Of a stretch of 64,000 nt of DNA, positions 51,727-60,569 are shown in pieces (positions within the stretch are counted from its first letter, which is position 1; each line of letters begins with the position of its first letter). Source of the DNA: Thermogemmatispora tikiterensis (GTDB lineage Bacteria; Chloroflexota; Ktedonobacteria; Ktedonobacterales; Ktedonobacteraceae); the NCBI RefSeq assembly GCF_003268475.1, contig NZ_MCIF01000002.1, positions 3,642,671 through 3,706,670 on the forward strand. The letters run 5' to 3'. The notes under the pieces are model-generated. The model did no database searches, had not been told where the DNA came from, and saw only the letters and a program-made list of their open reading frames with translations. The position numbers and the translations under genes were made by a program.

Positions 51727-53727
51727 ATGGAGCGCGCCGCCAGAGATGGGGCGGACATGGCCAGCGTTGACCGTCGCTCTGCAGAGTATATGACGTTCCT
51801 TGCCTGCACGGCCTCTGATGCTTCTCTCCCTTGGGCATCGACTACCTCTGCGCTGATGCCCTCTACCGCGCAGGCGATCCTGGCAGCAGTGGCGGAAAAT
51901 CTCCATAGTGGCTTGTTGCTTTTGAACCAGCACGAGCGGTTGGCCTGCGCGAATAGGCGGGCAGGCGAGTTGCTAGGCTGTGAAGCTCATGAGCTGGTTG
52001 GCGAGTCAACAGTGGATGTACGCGCACGTCTGTTGGCGCGGGCTGCCGATCCCCAACGCGCTCGGGAGGCCCTTGATCGTCTCTGGGAACGCTCTGAGCA
52101 GGAGATGTCGACAGATCTGGCTCTGGTTGATGCGGCGGTCCGCTGGCTACGTGTGCACAGTTTTCCTATCCACGGCGCCGAAGGTCGCTTATTGGGACGG
52201 GGCCTTCTCCTGGAGGATATTACCCTGGAGCGTGAGGCTGCTCAGGCCCGCTCGGAGGCTCTGGCCCTGGCTGCCCATGAGCTGAAAACTCCCCTGGCGA
52301 TTATTAAGGGGTGTGCGACAACCCTGCTCGGTTCGTCGCGCCGCTGGGATGCGGCTGTGCAACGTGAAATGCTGGAGATGATCGATGCCCAGGCCGATCG
52401 CTTGTATGAGATTCTCAATACTCTTGTAGATGTGTGGCGGCTCGATAGTGGAACGCAGACGCTGCATCTGGCGCAAGTGCAGTTTGAGGAGTTGCTGCGT
52501 CGCCTGGTGGAGCAGCGCGAGCGTTCGGCTCCCGGCCATCGCTTTATTCTGCGCCTGCCTCCTTCTTTACCTCCAGTGCCGTGCGATCCATTGCGCATAG
52601 AGCAAGCACTCAATCATTTACTGGATAATGCCGTTCGCTATTCGCCTGGTGGGGGAACGATTCGCCTGGAGGTGGAGGCCGAGGGCGCTGAATTGCGCGT
52701 GAGTATTACTGATCAGGGCTTGGGGATTCCGCGAGAGCATCTCGAGCATATCTTTCAGCGCTTCTATCGCTTGCCGCGCGAAGAGGCTGAGGGTGAAGAG
52801 GAGGGCAGCGGCCTTGGACTGGCGGTGGCGCGGGCGACCATTGAAGCGCATGGTGGGCGCATCTGGGCCGATTCGCCTGGCCCAGGTCAGGGGGCGACGT
52901 TCTCCTTCACGCTGCCACTGCAGGCAACGGGAGAGCTTGCGGCTGCTGGCCCGACAGCGGAGACGCTGCCAGCCTTGGCTTCCGCGAGTGCTCCGGCTCA
53001 CAGTCAGGGGCCGACCCTGCGCCGCGAGCGCCTGGCGTCCGTCTTGCTGGCTGAGCAGGATGCGCGCATCGCTCGTTACCTGCGCGCCCATCTGGAGGAG
53101 CAGGGCTGCCAGGTACAGCTGGCAACCCATAGCGCCCAGTTCTTCCGCCTGCTAGATCTGCAGGAGCCGGACCTGATCTTGCTGGCTGATCTGTCGGATA
53201 TTACGGCTTTGGAGCTGCTGCGCCGTCTGCGCGAGTTCGCCGAGACGCCGGTGATTGCTCTCTGTACTGCTGGTCATGAGGAGGAGGGGGTTCGCCTGCT
53301 CGATGCTGGCGCGGATGATCTGGTCTATAAGCCTTTTCATCTGCGGGAGCTACTGGCTCGGGTGCGCTGTCGCCTGCGTCGGCGTGGTCGGGAGAGTGCT
53401 GCGGAGGCCAGGTATCAGCGTGTCTTCCGCACTGGCGATTTGGTGATCGATTATGCGCAGCATCAGGTCTTTGTCAATGGGCAGCCGGTGCAGTTGAGTC
53501 GCACAGAGTATCGCCTGTTGAGTACGTTGGCGCAGCATGCCGGCATGGTGATGACGCATGAGCTGCTCCTCGAAAAGGTCTGGGGGCCGGAGTACAGCCG
53601 TGAGATAGATTTTGTTTGGGTCTATATCTGTCGTTTGCGACGCAAGATTGAGCCGGACCCGCGCCATCCGCGCTATATTCTGACGGTGCCGGATGTGGGT
53701 TATAAGCTGGCCCGCCTGTCCGGTTGA
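51727..53727 (+). CDS. One-polypeptide PAS-histidine kinase-receiver-winged helix regulator
   Basis: Protein of 666 residues without membrane helices. Order: PAS-like domain (about 45-165), HisKA with LALAAHELKTPLAIIKG (His184), HATPase with NHLLDNAVRYSPGGG, DQGLGIPREH and GSGLGLAVAR (to about 405), a linker, a receiver-like domain (about 435-550), and an OmpR-type winged helix (about 560-660) with LSRTEYRLLSTLA and VWVYICRLRRKIE. The kinase parts look active. In the receiver the Asp expected after DLILL is Ala (DLILLADLSD), although the acidic and Lys positions (AEQD, VYKPF) remain. DNA binding may therefore be controlled without normal phosphotransfer. Start is ATG 51727 with AAGGTG 8 bases upstream. 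Confidence 0.88.
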   Translation: MERAARDGADMASVDRRSAEYMTFLACTASDASLPWASTTSALMPSTAQAILAAVAENLHSGLLLLNQHERLACANRRAGELLGCEAHELVGESTVDVRARLLARAADPQRAREALDRLWERSEQEMSTDLALVDAAVRWLRVHSFPIHGAEGRLLGRGLLLEDITLEREAAQARSEALALAAHELKTPLAIIKGCATTLLGSSRRWDAAVQREMLEMIDAQADRLYEILNTLVDVWRLDSGTQTLHLAQVQFEELLRRLVEQRERSAPGHRFILRLPPSLPPVPCDPLRIEQALNHLLDNAVRYSPGGGTIRLEVEAEGAELRVSITDQGLGIPREHLEHIFQRFYRLPREEAEGEEEGSGLGLAVARATIEAHGGRIWADSPGPGQGATFSFTLPLQATGELAAAGPTAETLPALASASAPAHSQGPTLRRERLASVLLAEQDARIARYLRAHLEEQGCQVQLATHSAQFFRLLDLQEPDLILLADLSDITALELLRRLREFAETPVIALCTAGHEEEGVRLLDAGADDLVYKPFHLRELLARVRCRLRRRGRESAAEARYQRVFRTGDLVIDYAQHQVFVNGQPVQLSRTEYRLLSTLAQHAGMVMTHELLLEKVWGPEYSREIDFVWVYICRLRRKIEPDPRHPRYILTVPDVGYKLARLSG

Positions 53728-53964
53728 GTCCGGCTCGTTGCTTACTCCTGCTCTTGCTTGTCTTCTCTCCTCCCTCCTGGCCTTCGCTTGAGCTTAGGAC
53801 GGTTCAGGTTGCCTGGCCGCGACGCCTGTTTTTTGTGTCATTCTCTGTCTGCTCTCGTTCCCTCTCTCTATCCCTTTCTGCTTCTTGCCCCCTCTCCTGA
53901 ACTTGCTCGCTGACCGATGGCGGTAACGTCGGGCGTCGCGCTGGCTGAGCCGGCGCCGACCTGT

Positions 53965-55239
53965 TTAGTTGAGAAGCCGCTCTTCGCTCAGGGGACCGAG
54001 GGCGACCAGGACCTGTTTTTCGCGCAGGGGAAAGCGCTGCAAGGTGCGCATGATGTCGTCGGCGGTGACGCGCTCAACGCGCTCGATTTCTTCGTCGATG
54101 CTGATGAGTCGGCCTTCGGTGACCCAGTCTGAGGCCAGGGTGCGCATGCGAGTGAAGGTTGATTCGCTGCTGAGGACGATGCTGCTGATCCATTTATCCT
54201 TGGCGCGGCGCAGTTCATCCTCGTAAATGCCATCCGCTAGCAGGCTCTCAAGCTCGGCGCGCAGGAGATGCAGGACACGGGGGGCCTCTTCGGGGGTAGA
54301 GTTGGCTTCGAGCAGGAGCATGCCGGTGTCTTCGAGGGCCCAGAGGCCGGCGCTGGCCGATTCAGCCAGGCCCTTTTGATGGATGTTCCAGTAGATGCGC
54401 GAGCCGTCGGTATCGCCCAGGATGCTGCCCCCGAGGGCGGCGGCGTAATAGTCGGGGTCCTGGATGCTGACACAGGGCATGGCCAACAGGATGATTTGCT
54501 GTCTGAGGCGCGGGTCGACGATGACGTTGTTGATGGCGTGCGCTGGTTCGTAGGGCTGTGGCTGGCGTCCACTCTCACCGGTGCGCCAGTCGCTGCACAG
54601 CTGCTCAGCTCGCGCGACGAAGCGCTCCCAGTCGAAATTGCCGGCAACAGCCAGGATCATGTTGTTGGCGCCGTAGCGACGCTGCCAGTAGTCGCGCATT
54701 TGCTCGATGCGCATGTTGCGGATACTTTCGCGCGAGCCGAGAACGTCGTGGCCCAGGGGATGGCCGTTGAAATAGGTTTGGGCCAGGCGGCGGAAGGCCA
54801 GGTTGTAGGGCTGGTCTTCGGAGCGGGCGATCTCGTTGATGATCACTTCTTTTTCGGTTTCGAAGTCGCTTTCGGCCAGACGTGGATACATCATGTCACT
54901 GAGGAGTTCGAGGGCACGCTCGCTGTATTCGCCGAGGACGCGCGCGAAATACATGGTGGCTTCGTGCGAGGTGAAGGCGTTTAACTCGGCGCCGATTTTG
55001 TTGAATTCAAGGGTGATTTGCTGCCAGTCGAGATGCTGGGTGCCTTTGAAGACCATGTGTTCGAGGAAGTGTGAGACGCCCTCGATGGCCGGGTTGTGCT
55101 CGTCGCGCGAGCCGGTGCGCACGTAGTAGGCGATGGAGACCGATTCGAAGTCGGGCATGCTCTGACCCACGATCTGCAGGCCATTGCTGAGGCGATGGGT
55201 GTGGAAGATGTCCCGACCAACGGTGATAGAATCTGTCAT
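53965..55239 (-). CDS. M16-family zinc metallopeptidase
   Basis: Protease of 424 residues in the pitrilysin/mitochondrial-processing-peptidase superfamily. The inverted zinc motif HFLEH is at 57-61, preceded by GSRDEHNPAIEGVS and followed by MVFKGT; the distal Glu ligand should be in the ETEKEVIINEI segment. The second half-domain carries YGANNMILAVAGNFD and a late STPEEAPRVLHLL. The start is ATG 55239 with GGAGG upstream. Unlike the two-gene forms, no second M16 gene is adjacent, so it probably forms a homodimer. The neighbouring 53728-53964 stretch between it and the converging regulator gene is pyrimidine-rich with a T6 run at about 53830. Confidence 0.92.
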   Translation of the reverse strand: MTDSITVGRDIFHTHRLSNGLQIVGQSMPDFESVSIAYYVRTGSRDEHNPAIEGVSHFLEHMVFKGTQHLDWQQITLEFNKIGAELNAFTSHEATMYFARVLGEYSERALELLSDMMYPRLAESDFETEKEVIINEIARSEDQPYNLAFRRLAQTYFNGHPLGHDVLGSRESIRNMRIEQMRDYWQRRYGANNMILAVAGNFDWERFVARAEQLCSDWRTGESGRQPQPYEPAHAINNVIVDPRLRQQIILLAMPCVSIQDPDYYAAALGGSILGDTDGSRIYWNIHQKGLAESASAGLWALEDTGMLLLEANSTPEEAPRVLHLLRAELESLLADGIYEDELRRAKDKWISSIVLSSESTFTRMRTLASDWVTEGRLISIDEEIERVERVTADDIMRTLQRFPLREKQVLVALGPLSEERLLN

Positions 55240-55433
55240 TCTCTCTTCCTCCGCGTGAACAGGAGCCTCATATGTTCTTTTTTCTAGCATGATAGCCCCT
55301 GCCAAGAGCGGCTGTCAAATTGAGAGGGTCGGCCTCTCGGCCCTGGCCAGTGACCAGTGAGGCCAACGAGGCCAGCAACAATGATGGCGGCCTGCTCTCG
55401 CCTGCCTGGTGTTGCTTAGGCCGCGCCAGGCAC

Positions 55434-55462
55434 TTGACAGGACCCCAGGAGCATGCTAGGAT
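55434..55462 (+). promoter_or_regulatory. Sigma-70-type promoter of tRNA-Arg
   Basis: Perfect TTGACA (55434-55439), 17-base spacer, TAGGAT (55457-55462), 113 bases upstream of tRNA-Arg. Confidence 0.7.
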
Positions 55463-55575
55463 GAAACCAGTCCACTAGCTAGCTGGCCTGATAACTGGCA
55501 GACGTATGCTTTTGCCTCTCGCTGACCGGTGCAGGCTGTTGGCTTCGAGAGCCGTTTCTATGTGTCAAGGAGGAA

Positions 55576-55648
55576 GGGGCCGTAGCTCAGTGGATAGAGC
55601 AGCGACCTCCTAAGTCGCGTGTCGGAGGTTCGATTCCTCTCGGCCCCA
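55576..55648 (+). tRNA. tRNA-Arg (anticodon CCU)
   Basis: A 73-base cloverleaf: acceptor GGGGCCG/CGGCCCC, D-arm TAGCTCAGTGGAT, anticodon loop CTCCTAA (CCU, reading AGG) closed by GCGAC/GTCGC, T-arm GGAGGTTCGATTCCTC. CCA is not encoded; a T6 run starting two bases after the gene may end transcription. The DNA immediately downstream is AT-rich and foreign-looking. Confidence 0.97.
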
Positions 55649-55794
55649 CTTTTTTCTTATACCGCATAGCTGGTTGTCCGCTTCACCTGCTTTGCCTGCT
55701 CGTTCCTCGCGGATGAGAAGCCCCGACGACATACGAGACCGCCCTGTGTGAGCGACGAGAATAAGACGGACCTTCCTTTGCTTGCTGCCCCAGC

Positions 55795-56091
55795 ATGCAC
55801 CGTTGGCGTCTAAAGAGTTCTCAGCATTATTTTTTCGATGATTTTGGTATTAATATATCCGCACTTGACTTCATTATTGGAATAAGTAAGTTTGAAGATG
55901 ATATCATCTCTGATGAAGGAGATTTAGATTTTTCTGATCAAATTAGAGACGATGTGAATATCGTTGATGCGAAAATACCGTCAATAGGTAATTATCCGAT
56001 ACATCGACGACTGTCTCTACTCCAAAAAAGATTGGAAAAGCAAAATATTACGCGTAAAATGCTTTTGTTTTCATTTAAAAAAGCAATATAA
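55795..56091 (+). CDS. AT-rich orphan ORF behind tRNA-Arg
   Basis: Frame of 98 codons, strongly AT-rich against the surrounding DNA, encoding a protein rich in Ile, Asp, Phe and Lys (IIGISKFEDDIISDEGD, SLLQKRLEKQNITRKML). Codon usage is unlike any other gene in the window. It ends in TAA only 21 bases before, and in the same phase as, the HEAT-repeat gene. No family is recognised and no clear ribosome-binding site is seen. It could be a remnant of a foreign gene joined to the HEAT protein. Confidence 0.4.
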   Translation: MHRWRLKSSQHYFFDDFGINISALDFIIGISKFEDDIISDEGDLDFSDQIRDDVNIVDAKIPSIGNYPIHRRLSLLQKRLEKQNITRKMLLFSFKKAI

Positions 56092-56112
56092 TCAGGTGAT
56101 CAAAAAAGGATA

Positions 56113-57267
56113 GTGGATGCTTTGCTATCACTGGTGCGGGCAGAGGAGCTGACTGTGAGGTTCCGCTCTGACTGTGTCCTGGCGCTGGCCTGGGTATTGG
56201 ACTGTTACGACGATGATGAGGCGGTGAGGATGCTGCTGTCACTGGTCAAGAATAAGAAGTTACCCGAAAAGGTGTGTTACAACTGTATAAATTTATTGGA
56301 TAATATATTAGTAAAATATGGAGATAAAAATGTAATAGAGGTTCTGCTGTCGTTGGTGGGGGATAAGAAGTTACCTGCAGGGATGCGTCATCACTGTGTA
56401 GAAGCCTTGAACAGGGTACTAAGCAGTCATGGTGATGGGGAGGCCGTAGAGGTTCTGCTGTCGTTGGTGAGGGATGAGCAGCTAGCGATGATGTCACGCC
56501 TGGCTTGTGTCGAGACGCTAGGCCACCTGGCCAAAGAGGTCGCGCCAGCGCAAACTGGAGCGCTAGCTGCGCTGGCCGATGTGAGTCTGCACAGCGAAGT
56601 ACGTGCTGCTCTCGCTCTTGCGTTGGGTGAGGGAGAGCGCCTTCTCGCCGCTCCCCTGCGCCTCTGTTGGGAGCGCGAGCAAGATGAGAGGCTCAAACGT
56701 ACTCTGCTCTTGGCCCTGGTATGCCTCGATGATCAGGATCTGGGCGTCCTGGCACAGGGTGAAGAGCTGGCTCTCCAGGGCCATCCTGGTGGGTCTCTGG
56801 ACCCTTCAGAGAGTTCCCTCTGGGATGCCTACTTGCCTGAGTATCTGGCAAAGCATAGCAGACCGGAGACGCTGGGGCGCTTGCTGAGGAGGAGCAGGTT
56901 TTCGAGGGGATGGTTCTCAGGCTCGTTGATAAAGGCGATAGAGACTGCTGAACGTCGCGACCTGGTGCCTGTGCTGCTCGATGTCTTGGAGCACTCGTCG
57001 CTGAGGGCAGAGCCGACGAAGCTCAGGGGCGTAAAGCTCCAGGGCATTATACGGGCGCTCAGCCAGCTAGGTGAAACGCCCGAAGTTGCCAGGCGCCTGC
57101 TTGCGCTCTTCCAGAGGGCAGTTACGGATGCCACTCTTCCGGTCGGCTACTGGGTCGTTGATTACCTTTTTGAAGCGCTCTGGCACGTCACGCGGCGGGC
57201 TGGCCTGCTGGTCGTCGAACGCCCGCGCGGCAGCCATCGCTACGTCCTGCTCCCGCGCCGCTCCTGA
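56113..57267 (+). CDS. HEAT-repeat protein, probably N-terminally truncated
   Basis: Protein of 384 residues. The first 140 residues are four HEAT/armadillo-like helical repeats of about 35-38 residues, each with an (A/V)xxLLSLVxxxxL core (LLSLVRAEEL, LLSLVKNKKL, LLSLVGDKKL, LLSLVRDEQL). The rest is less regular, with helical pairs to residue 370. HEAT arrays of this kind are often the sensor arm of larger NACHT-type proteins; no such ATPase domain is present here, and the frame starts abruptly at GTG inside the repeat pattern. Base composition is mosaic: the second repeat (about 56270-56345) is AT-rich, the flanks GC-rich. Function unknown. Confidence 0.65.
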   Translation: MDALLSLVRAEELTVRFRSDCVLALAWVLDCYDDDEAVRMLLSLVKNKKLPEKVCYNCINLLDNILVKYGDKNVIEVLLSLVGDKKLPAGMRHHCVEALNRVLSSHGDGEAVEVLLSLVRDEQLAMMSRLACVETLGHLAKEVAPAQTGALAALADVSLHSEVRAALALALGEGERLLAAPLRLCWEREQDERLKRTLLLALVCLDDQDLGVLAQGEELALQGHPGGSLDPSESSLWDAYLPEYLAKHSRPETLGRLLRRSRFSRGWFSGSLIKAIETAERRDLVPVLLDVLEHSSLRAEPTKLRGVKLQGIIRALSQLGETPEVARRLLALFQRAVTDATLPVGYWVVDYLFEALWHVTRRAGLLVVERPRGSHRYVLLPRRS

Positions 57268-57327
57268 ACGGCCATCGACAGCTCGCACAGCCTGTACACT
57301 TTCCCCCAGCCGGCCAGCCTCACTCAC

Positions 57328-58206
57328 TCAAGTCTGGTCTGGCGGCCCCTCCGCCTGCTCATCCTCCCTCACCACGCGCTTCACCCCCCACACACAGCTC
57401 GCCAGCCGCTCGTTATAGTCCTCGTCGCCCGGCTCCAGACTATTGATCACCACGCGATTATACTCCACCCCCTCCGCATGCACAAAGCGCCGCTCATCCA
57501 GAGCCAGCGCCACATGCGTAATCCGCTCGCGCCCAAAAAAGAGCAAGTCGCCGGCGCGCAGCTCTGTCAGCGGCACCGAGCGCGGCAAAAAAGCATACTG
57601 CTGATCCGCATCGCGCGGCAGCACATAGCCCGCCATCCGATAACAGAGCTGGACCAGGCCGCTGCAATCGATCCCCTCGCAGGTTGTCCCGCCCCATAGG
57701 TAGGGCGTGCCCAGCAGCTCGCGGGCATACTCCAAAGCCACCCTCACGGGGCGGCGCGGAAAAGCCTCGTGGGCCAGCTGTACCGCCACCGCCTCGCGCT
57801 CCAACCAGCCACGGCGCTCGCCCGGCAGAGCCACCTCCACCCGTGAGGTAAAACGCAGATCGGTCACCGGCAAGAGCGTCGACAGATAGACCGATTCCAG
57901 CGTCTCAACGCCCTCCGCCGCTGCAAAGAGCCAGGTTCGCGGCCTCTGCACCACCGCCACCAGCGGCAGCGCCGTCCCACAGCCCTCACCAACCCGGCAG
58001 AAGCCCGTCACAATCGGCTCTTCCAGATCGGCCTCGCGCAGCCAGCCGCTGTAATCCGAAAGCTGCCCATGGAGCCATTCGCCCTGCTCCCCATCAACTA
58101 CCACCTCGCGGTTCAGCAGCGCCTGCGTCACCAGCTCTGAAGCCGCATCCGGCTCGCGCCGCACATCCGCCACCGGCACCGCCACCACCAGCTTCGTCGT
58201 CATCAC
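57328..58206 (-). CDS. NlpC/P60 cell-wall peptidase with SH3-like N-terminus
   Basis: Protein of 292 residues. The N-terminal 110 residues include two SH3b-like segments (VADVRREPDAASELVTQ, and a second around TLLPVTDLRFTSR). The catalytic NlpC/P60 domain has GTPYLWGGTTCEGIDCSGLVQL with the nucleophilic Cys in DCSG, His in ITHVALALDE, and FVHAEG. Such enzymes cut gamma-D-Glu-diamino-acid bonds in peptidoglycan stem peptides. No signal peptide is seen, suggesting cytosolic recycling (as YkfC-type) or non-classical export. Start GTG 58206 or ATG 58203, after GAGGAG. Confidence 0.9.
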   Translation of the reverse strand: MMTTKLVVAVPVADVRREPDAASELVTQALLNREVVVDGEQGEWLHGQLSDYSGWLREADLEEPIVTGFCRVGEGCGTALPLVAVVQRPRTWLFAAAEGVETLESVYLSTLLPVTDLRFTSRVEVALPGERRGWLEREAVAVQLAHEAFPRRPVRVALEYARELLGTPYLWGGTTCEGIDCSGLVQLCYRMAGYVLPRDADQQYAFLPRSVPLTELRAGDLLFFGRERITHVALALDERRFVHAEGVEYNRVVINSLEPGDEDYNERLASCVWGVKRVVREDEQAEGPPDQT

Positions 58207-58264
58207 AGCGCTTACTCCTCCATTGCCTGAGAGAAACGTCTGGCGCTCGTGAGCTAAAGAGCGC

Positions 58265-59173
58265 TCAGCGCCACAGATTGCTCAAGACAAACATCAGATT
58301 GGCCGGACGCTCCGCCAGGCGGCGCATCAGATACGGGTACCACTGTGAACCATAGGGCACATAGACCCGCACATGGTAGCCCTCGCGTGCCAGCCGCTCC
58401 TGAAGGTCGCGCCGGATACCATACAGCATCTGAAACTCGAACGCATCGCGGCTAATGCCGTGATCGCGTGCAAAGCGACAGGCCGCCGTAATCATGGCCT
58501 CATCATGCGTGGCAATAGCCGGAAAGTTCCCACGTGCCAGCAACATCCCCATCAAGCGCACATAATTCGCATCCACCTCCGCCTTCTGCGGAAAAGCCAG
58601 ATCCGGCGGCTCCTTGTAGGCTCCCTTCACCAGCCGCACCCGTACCCCTTCTTGCAGCAGACGCTCCAGATCATCCTTGCTGCGATACAGATAAGCCTGG
58701 ATCACCGTCCCAACCTGGGCAAACTCGCGGTGCAGGCGCAGCGTTAGATCGATCGTCCGCTCGGTATAGGCCGAGCTTTCCATATCGATACAGACAAAGA
58801 TCCCCAGACGAGCAGCCTCCGACAACAAGCGGCGGAGATTCTCCTCGCACAGCTCCTGAGCAATATCCAGGCCCAGCGCCGTCAACTTGATCGAGATATT
58901 GGCCTCCAGGCCGCTCTCCTTAATGCACTCCAGAGCGCGGATGTAATCCTCGGTCGCCGCCCGCGCCTCGTGCTCGTCGGTAACGTTCTCGCCGAGATGA
59001 TCCAGTGCCACGCTCAGCCCCTGCTGATTGAGCGTGCGGGTGACCTCGATACTGTCGCTCAGCTGCTCGCCAGCCACGAAGCGGTGAGAGAAATTGCGCG
59101 CTGTCCGGTTCGACAGCGCAAAGTTGCGCAGCCCATCATGCTGCGATAGATACAGCAGTGTATCTCTGAGCAT
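58265..59173 (-). CDS. Proline dehydrogenase
   Basis: FAD enzyme of 302 residues, stand-alone type as in Thermus, oxidising proline to pyrroline-5-carboxylate. It has a beta/alpha-barrel with FVAGEQLSDSIEVTRTLNQQG, ALDHLGENVT, ISIKLTALGLDI, CIDMESSAYTERTID, VIQAYLYRSKDDLERL, VRLVKGAYKEP, IATHDE and FEFQMLYGIRRDLQERL with the late Arg residues that bind the substrate carboxylate. GAGGGGG precedes ATG 59173. No P5C dehydrogenase gene is adjacent. Confidence 0.95.
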   Translation of the reverse strand: MLRDTLLYLSQHDGLRNFALSNRTARNFSHRFVAGEQLSDSIEVTRTLNQQGLSVALDHLGENVTDEHEARAATEDYIRALECIKESGLEANISIKLTALGLDIAQELCEENLRRLLSEAARLGIFVCIDMESSAYTERTIDLTLRLHREFAQVGTVIQAYLYRSKDDLERLLQEGVRVRLVKGAYKEPPDLAFPQKAEVDANYVRLMGMLLARGNFPAIATHDEAMITAACRFARDHGISRDAFEFQMLYGIRRDLQERLAREGYHVRVYVPYGSQWYPYLMRRLAERPANLMFVLSNLWR

Positions 59174-59386
59174 CAGTGCCCCCTCTGGCCAATGACAAAA
59201 TGGAGATGATCAAGCATCAGCATAGCCTTGTCTTGCTAAGCTTTCCTGCCCCTATGATAGCACAAAAATAGCCGCCCTGGCTCCCTTGCCACTGGGTTCC
59301 AGAGCAGCTCAGCGCTCCTCGGAACAGTCGAGCTAGCCCGGTGAGGATGCGCCCCGGGCGTAAGCTCCACCGCAGCCAGCGCGAGG

Positions 59387-60259
59387 CTACCAGCGCAGTG
59401 AGCGACGAATCTGCCAGTCCCAGAAGCGATCGGGGAGCCAATAGCGCAGGCGCATTGCCCAGGCCATCGCTGGCGGAACAGCATAACGCGTGCGTGGGCG
59501 AGGGCTGCGCAGAATCTTCTCAACTGTCTGGGCGAACAGCTCCGGCGGGAATCCCCCCCTGCCAGCGGCCAGGCGCGTCGCACTCTTCTCCATCACTGTC
59601 AGCAGGCGCTCGTAAGGACTCCCCTGGCCGCGATACTGCTCCAGCTTACCACGCGCCCGTTCCATACTCGTACGCCAGATCCCTGTCGGGCTAGAGGTCG
59701 GCTCGATCACCACCACCCGCACACCGAAGGGAGCCAGCTCCACCCGCAAACTATCGCTGAGAGCCTCCAGCGCGAACTTGCTCGCTCCATAGGGGCCCAG
59801 AGCCGGCAAGGGAATACGGCCATTAACACTGCTCACATTAATAATCGTCCCGCGCGCCTCCTTCAGCAGAGGGAGCAGCGCCTGCGTCACCCCGATATGG
59901 GCAATCGTATTGATCTCAAACTGCGCACGCAGATCGTCGAGGTCGATCAGTTCCAGGGGACCGGCGAAAGCCGTGCCCGCGTTGTTGAGGAGCGCTGTCA
60001 ATGCTGGCGTTGCCGCCGCCACCTGTTCAGCCAGAGCCTTCACCTGGGCGGCATCTGTAATATCACACAAGAGCGGCGTCAGGTTTCCATTGATGCCGAG
60101 CGCCTTGGCCTCTGCCAGCAACTGCTCCGCGTCTGCTTCGCGTCGCACCGTCGCAAAGACCTGCCAGCCACGTCGCGCCAGGTGGAGGGTCGTAACCCGA
60201 CCGAAGCCGCTGGAACAACCCGTAATTACAATGGTCGCATTCCCTGCCGTCTTACTCAT
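59387..60259 (-). CDS. Short-chain dehydrogenase/reductase
   Basis: SDR of 290 residues. NAD(P) site TGCSSGFGRVTTLHLARRG, NNAGTAFAG, catalytic Ser in IINVSSVNG, and YGASKFALEAL with the YxxxK pair. After the SDR core, a C-terminal extension of about 50 residues (RYAVPPAMAWAMRLRYWLPDRFWDWQIRR) looks membrane-associating, as in retinol-dehydrogenase-like SDRs. GAGGAG precedes ATG 60259. Substrate unknown. The strand opposite contains only shadows. Confidence 0.9.
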   Translation of the reverse strand: MSKTAGNATIVITGCSSGFGRVTTLHLARRGWQVFATVRREADAEQLLAEAKALGINGNLTPLLCDITDAAQVKALAEQVAAATPALTALLNNAGTAFAGPLELIDLDDLRAQFEINTIAHIGVTQALLPLLKEARGTIINVSSVNGRIPLPALGPYGASKFALEALSDSLRVELAPFGVRVVVIEPTSSPTGIWRTSMERARGKLEQYRGQGSPYERLLTVMEKSATRLAAGRGGFPPELFAQTVEKILRSPRPRTRYAVPPAMAWAMRLRYWLPDRFWDWQIRRSLRW

Positions 60260-60311
60260 GTTGCTCTCTGCTCCTCTCCTTTCTCTCTGTCGCTCTGCCG
60301 CTGACGAGAGA

Positions 60312-60569
60312 TTAGAAAAGCTCCTCGCCCTCCTGATCTTCAGGGCGCGGGCCAGGCCCGATGCGATCCCAGAGACCCAGGCGGATCAACTCACAGCGGG
60401 CCTCAAAGCCGAACTGCTCGGGGTCCATCTCGCGGCCATGACGGAGGACCAGGCTGCGCAGCATCTCGATCTGCTCCGCCTTTGAAGCAACATCCTGCTC
60501 AAAAGGAATATGCTGCGCCAGATGCTCTACCGCCTGACGCTGATACCATTGCTCCTGTGACTCTGCCAT
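60312..60569 (-). CDS. Small conserved-looking hypothetical protein
   Basis: Protein of 85 residues from ATG 60569 (GTG 60575 is possible). Soluble, helical, acidic: SQEQWYQRQAVEHLAQHI, SKAEQIEMLRSLVLRHG, FGFEARCELIRLGLWD and an acidic tail RPEDQEGEELF. No family recognised. It lies 52 bases upstream of the SDR gene in the same direction. Confidence 0.5.
   Translation of the reverse strand: MAESQEQWYQRQAVEHLAQHIPFEQDVASKAEQIEMLRSLVLRHGREMDPEQFGFEARCELIRLGLWDRIGPGPRPEDQEGEELF

Noticed and set aside
53729-53900. Pyrimidine-rich stretch between converging genes as a functional element
   Set aside because: Strand bias is striking, but no regular repeat or clear hairpin is present; probably just a terminator-containing spacer.
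54268-54984. Long open frame (238 codons) opposite the M16 peptidase gene
   Set aside because: Exact antisense of a clear protease with intact zinc motif; GC-rich third-position effect.
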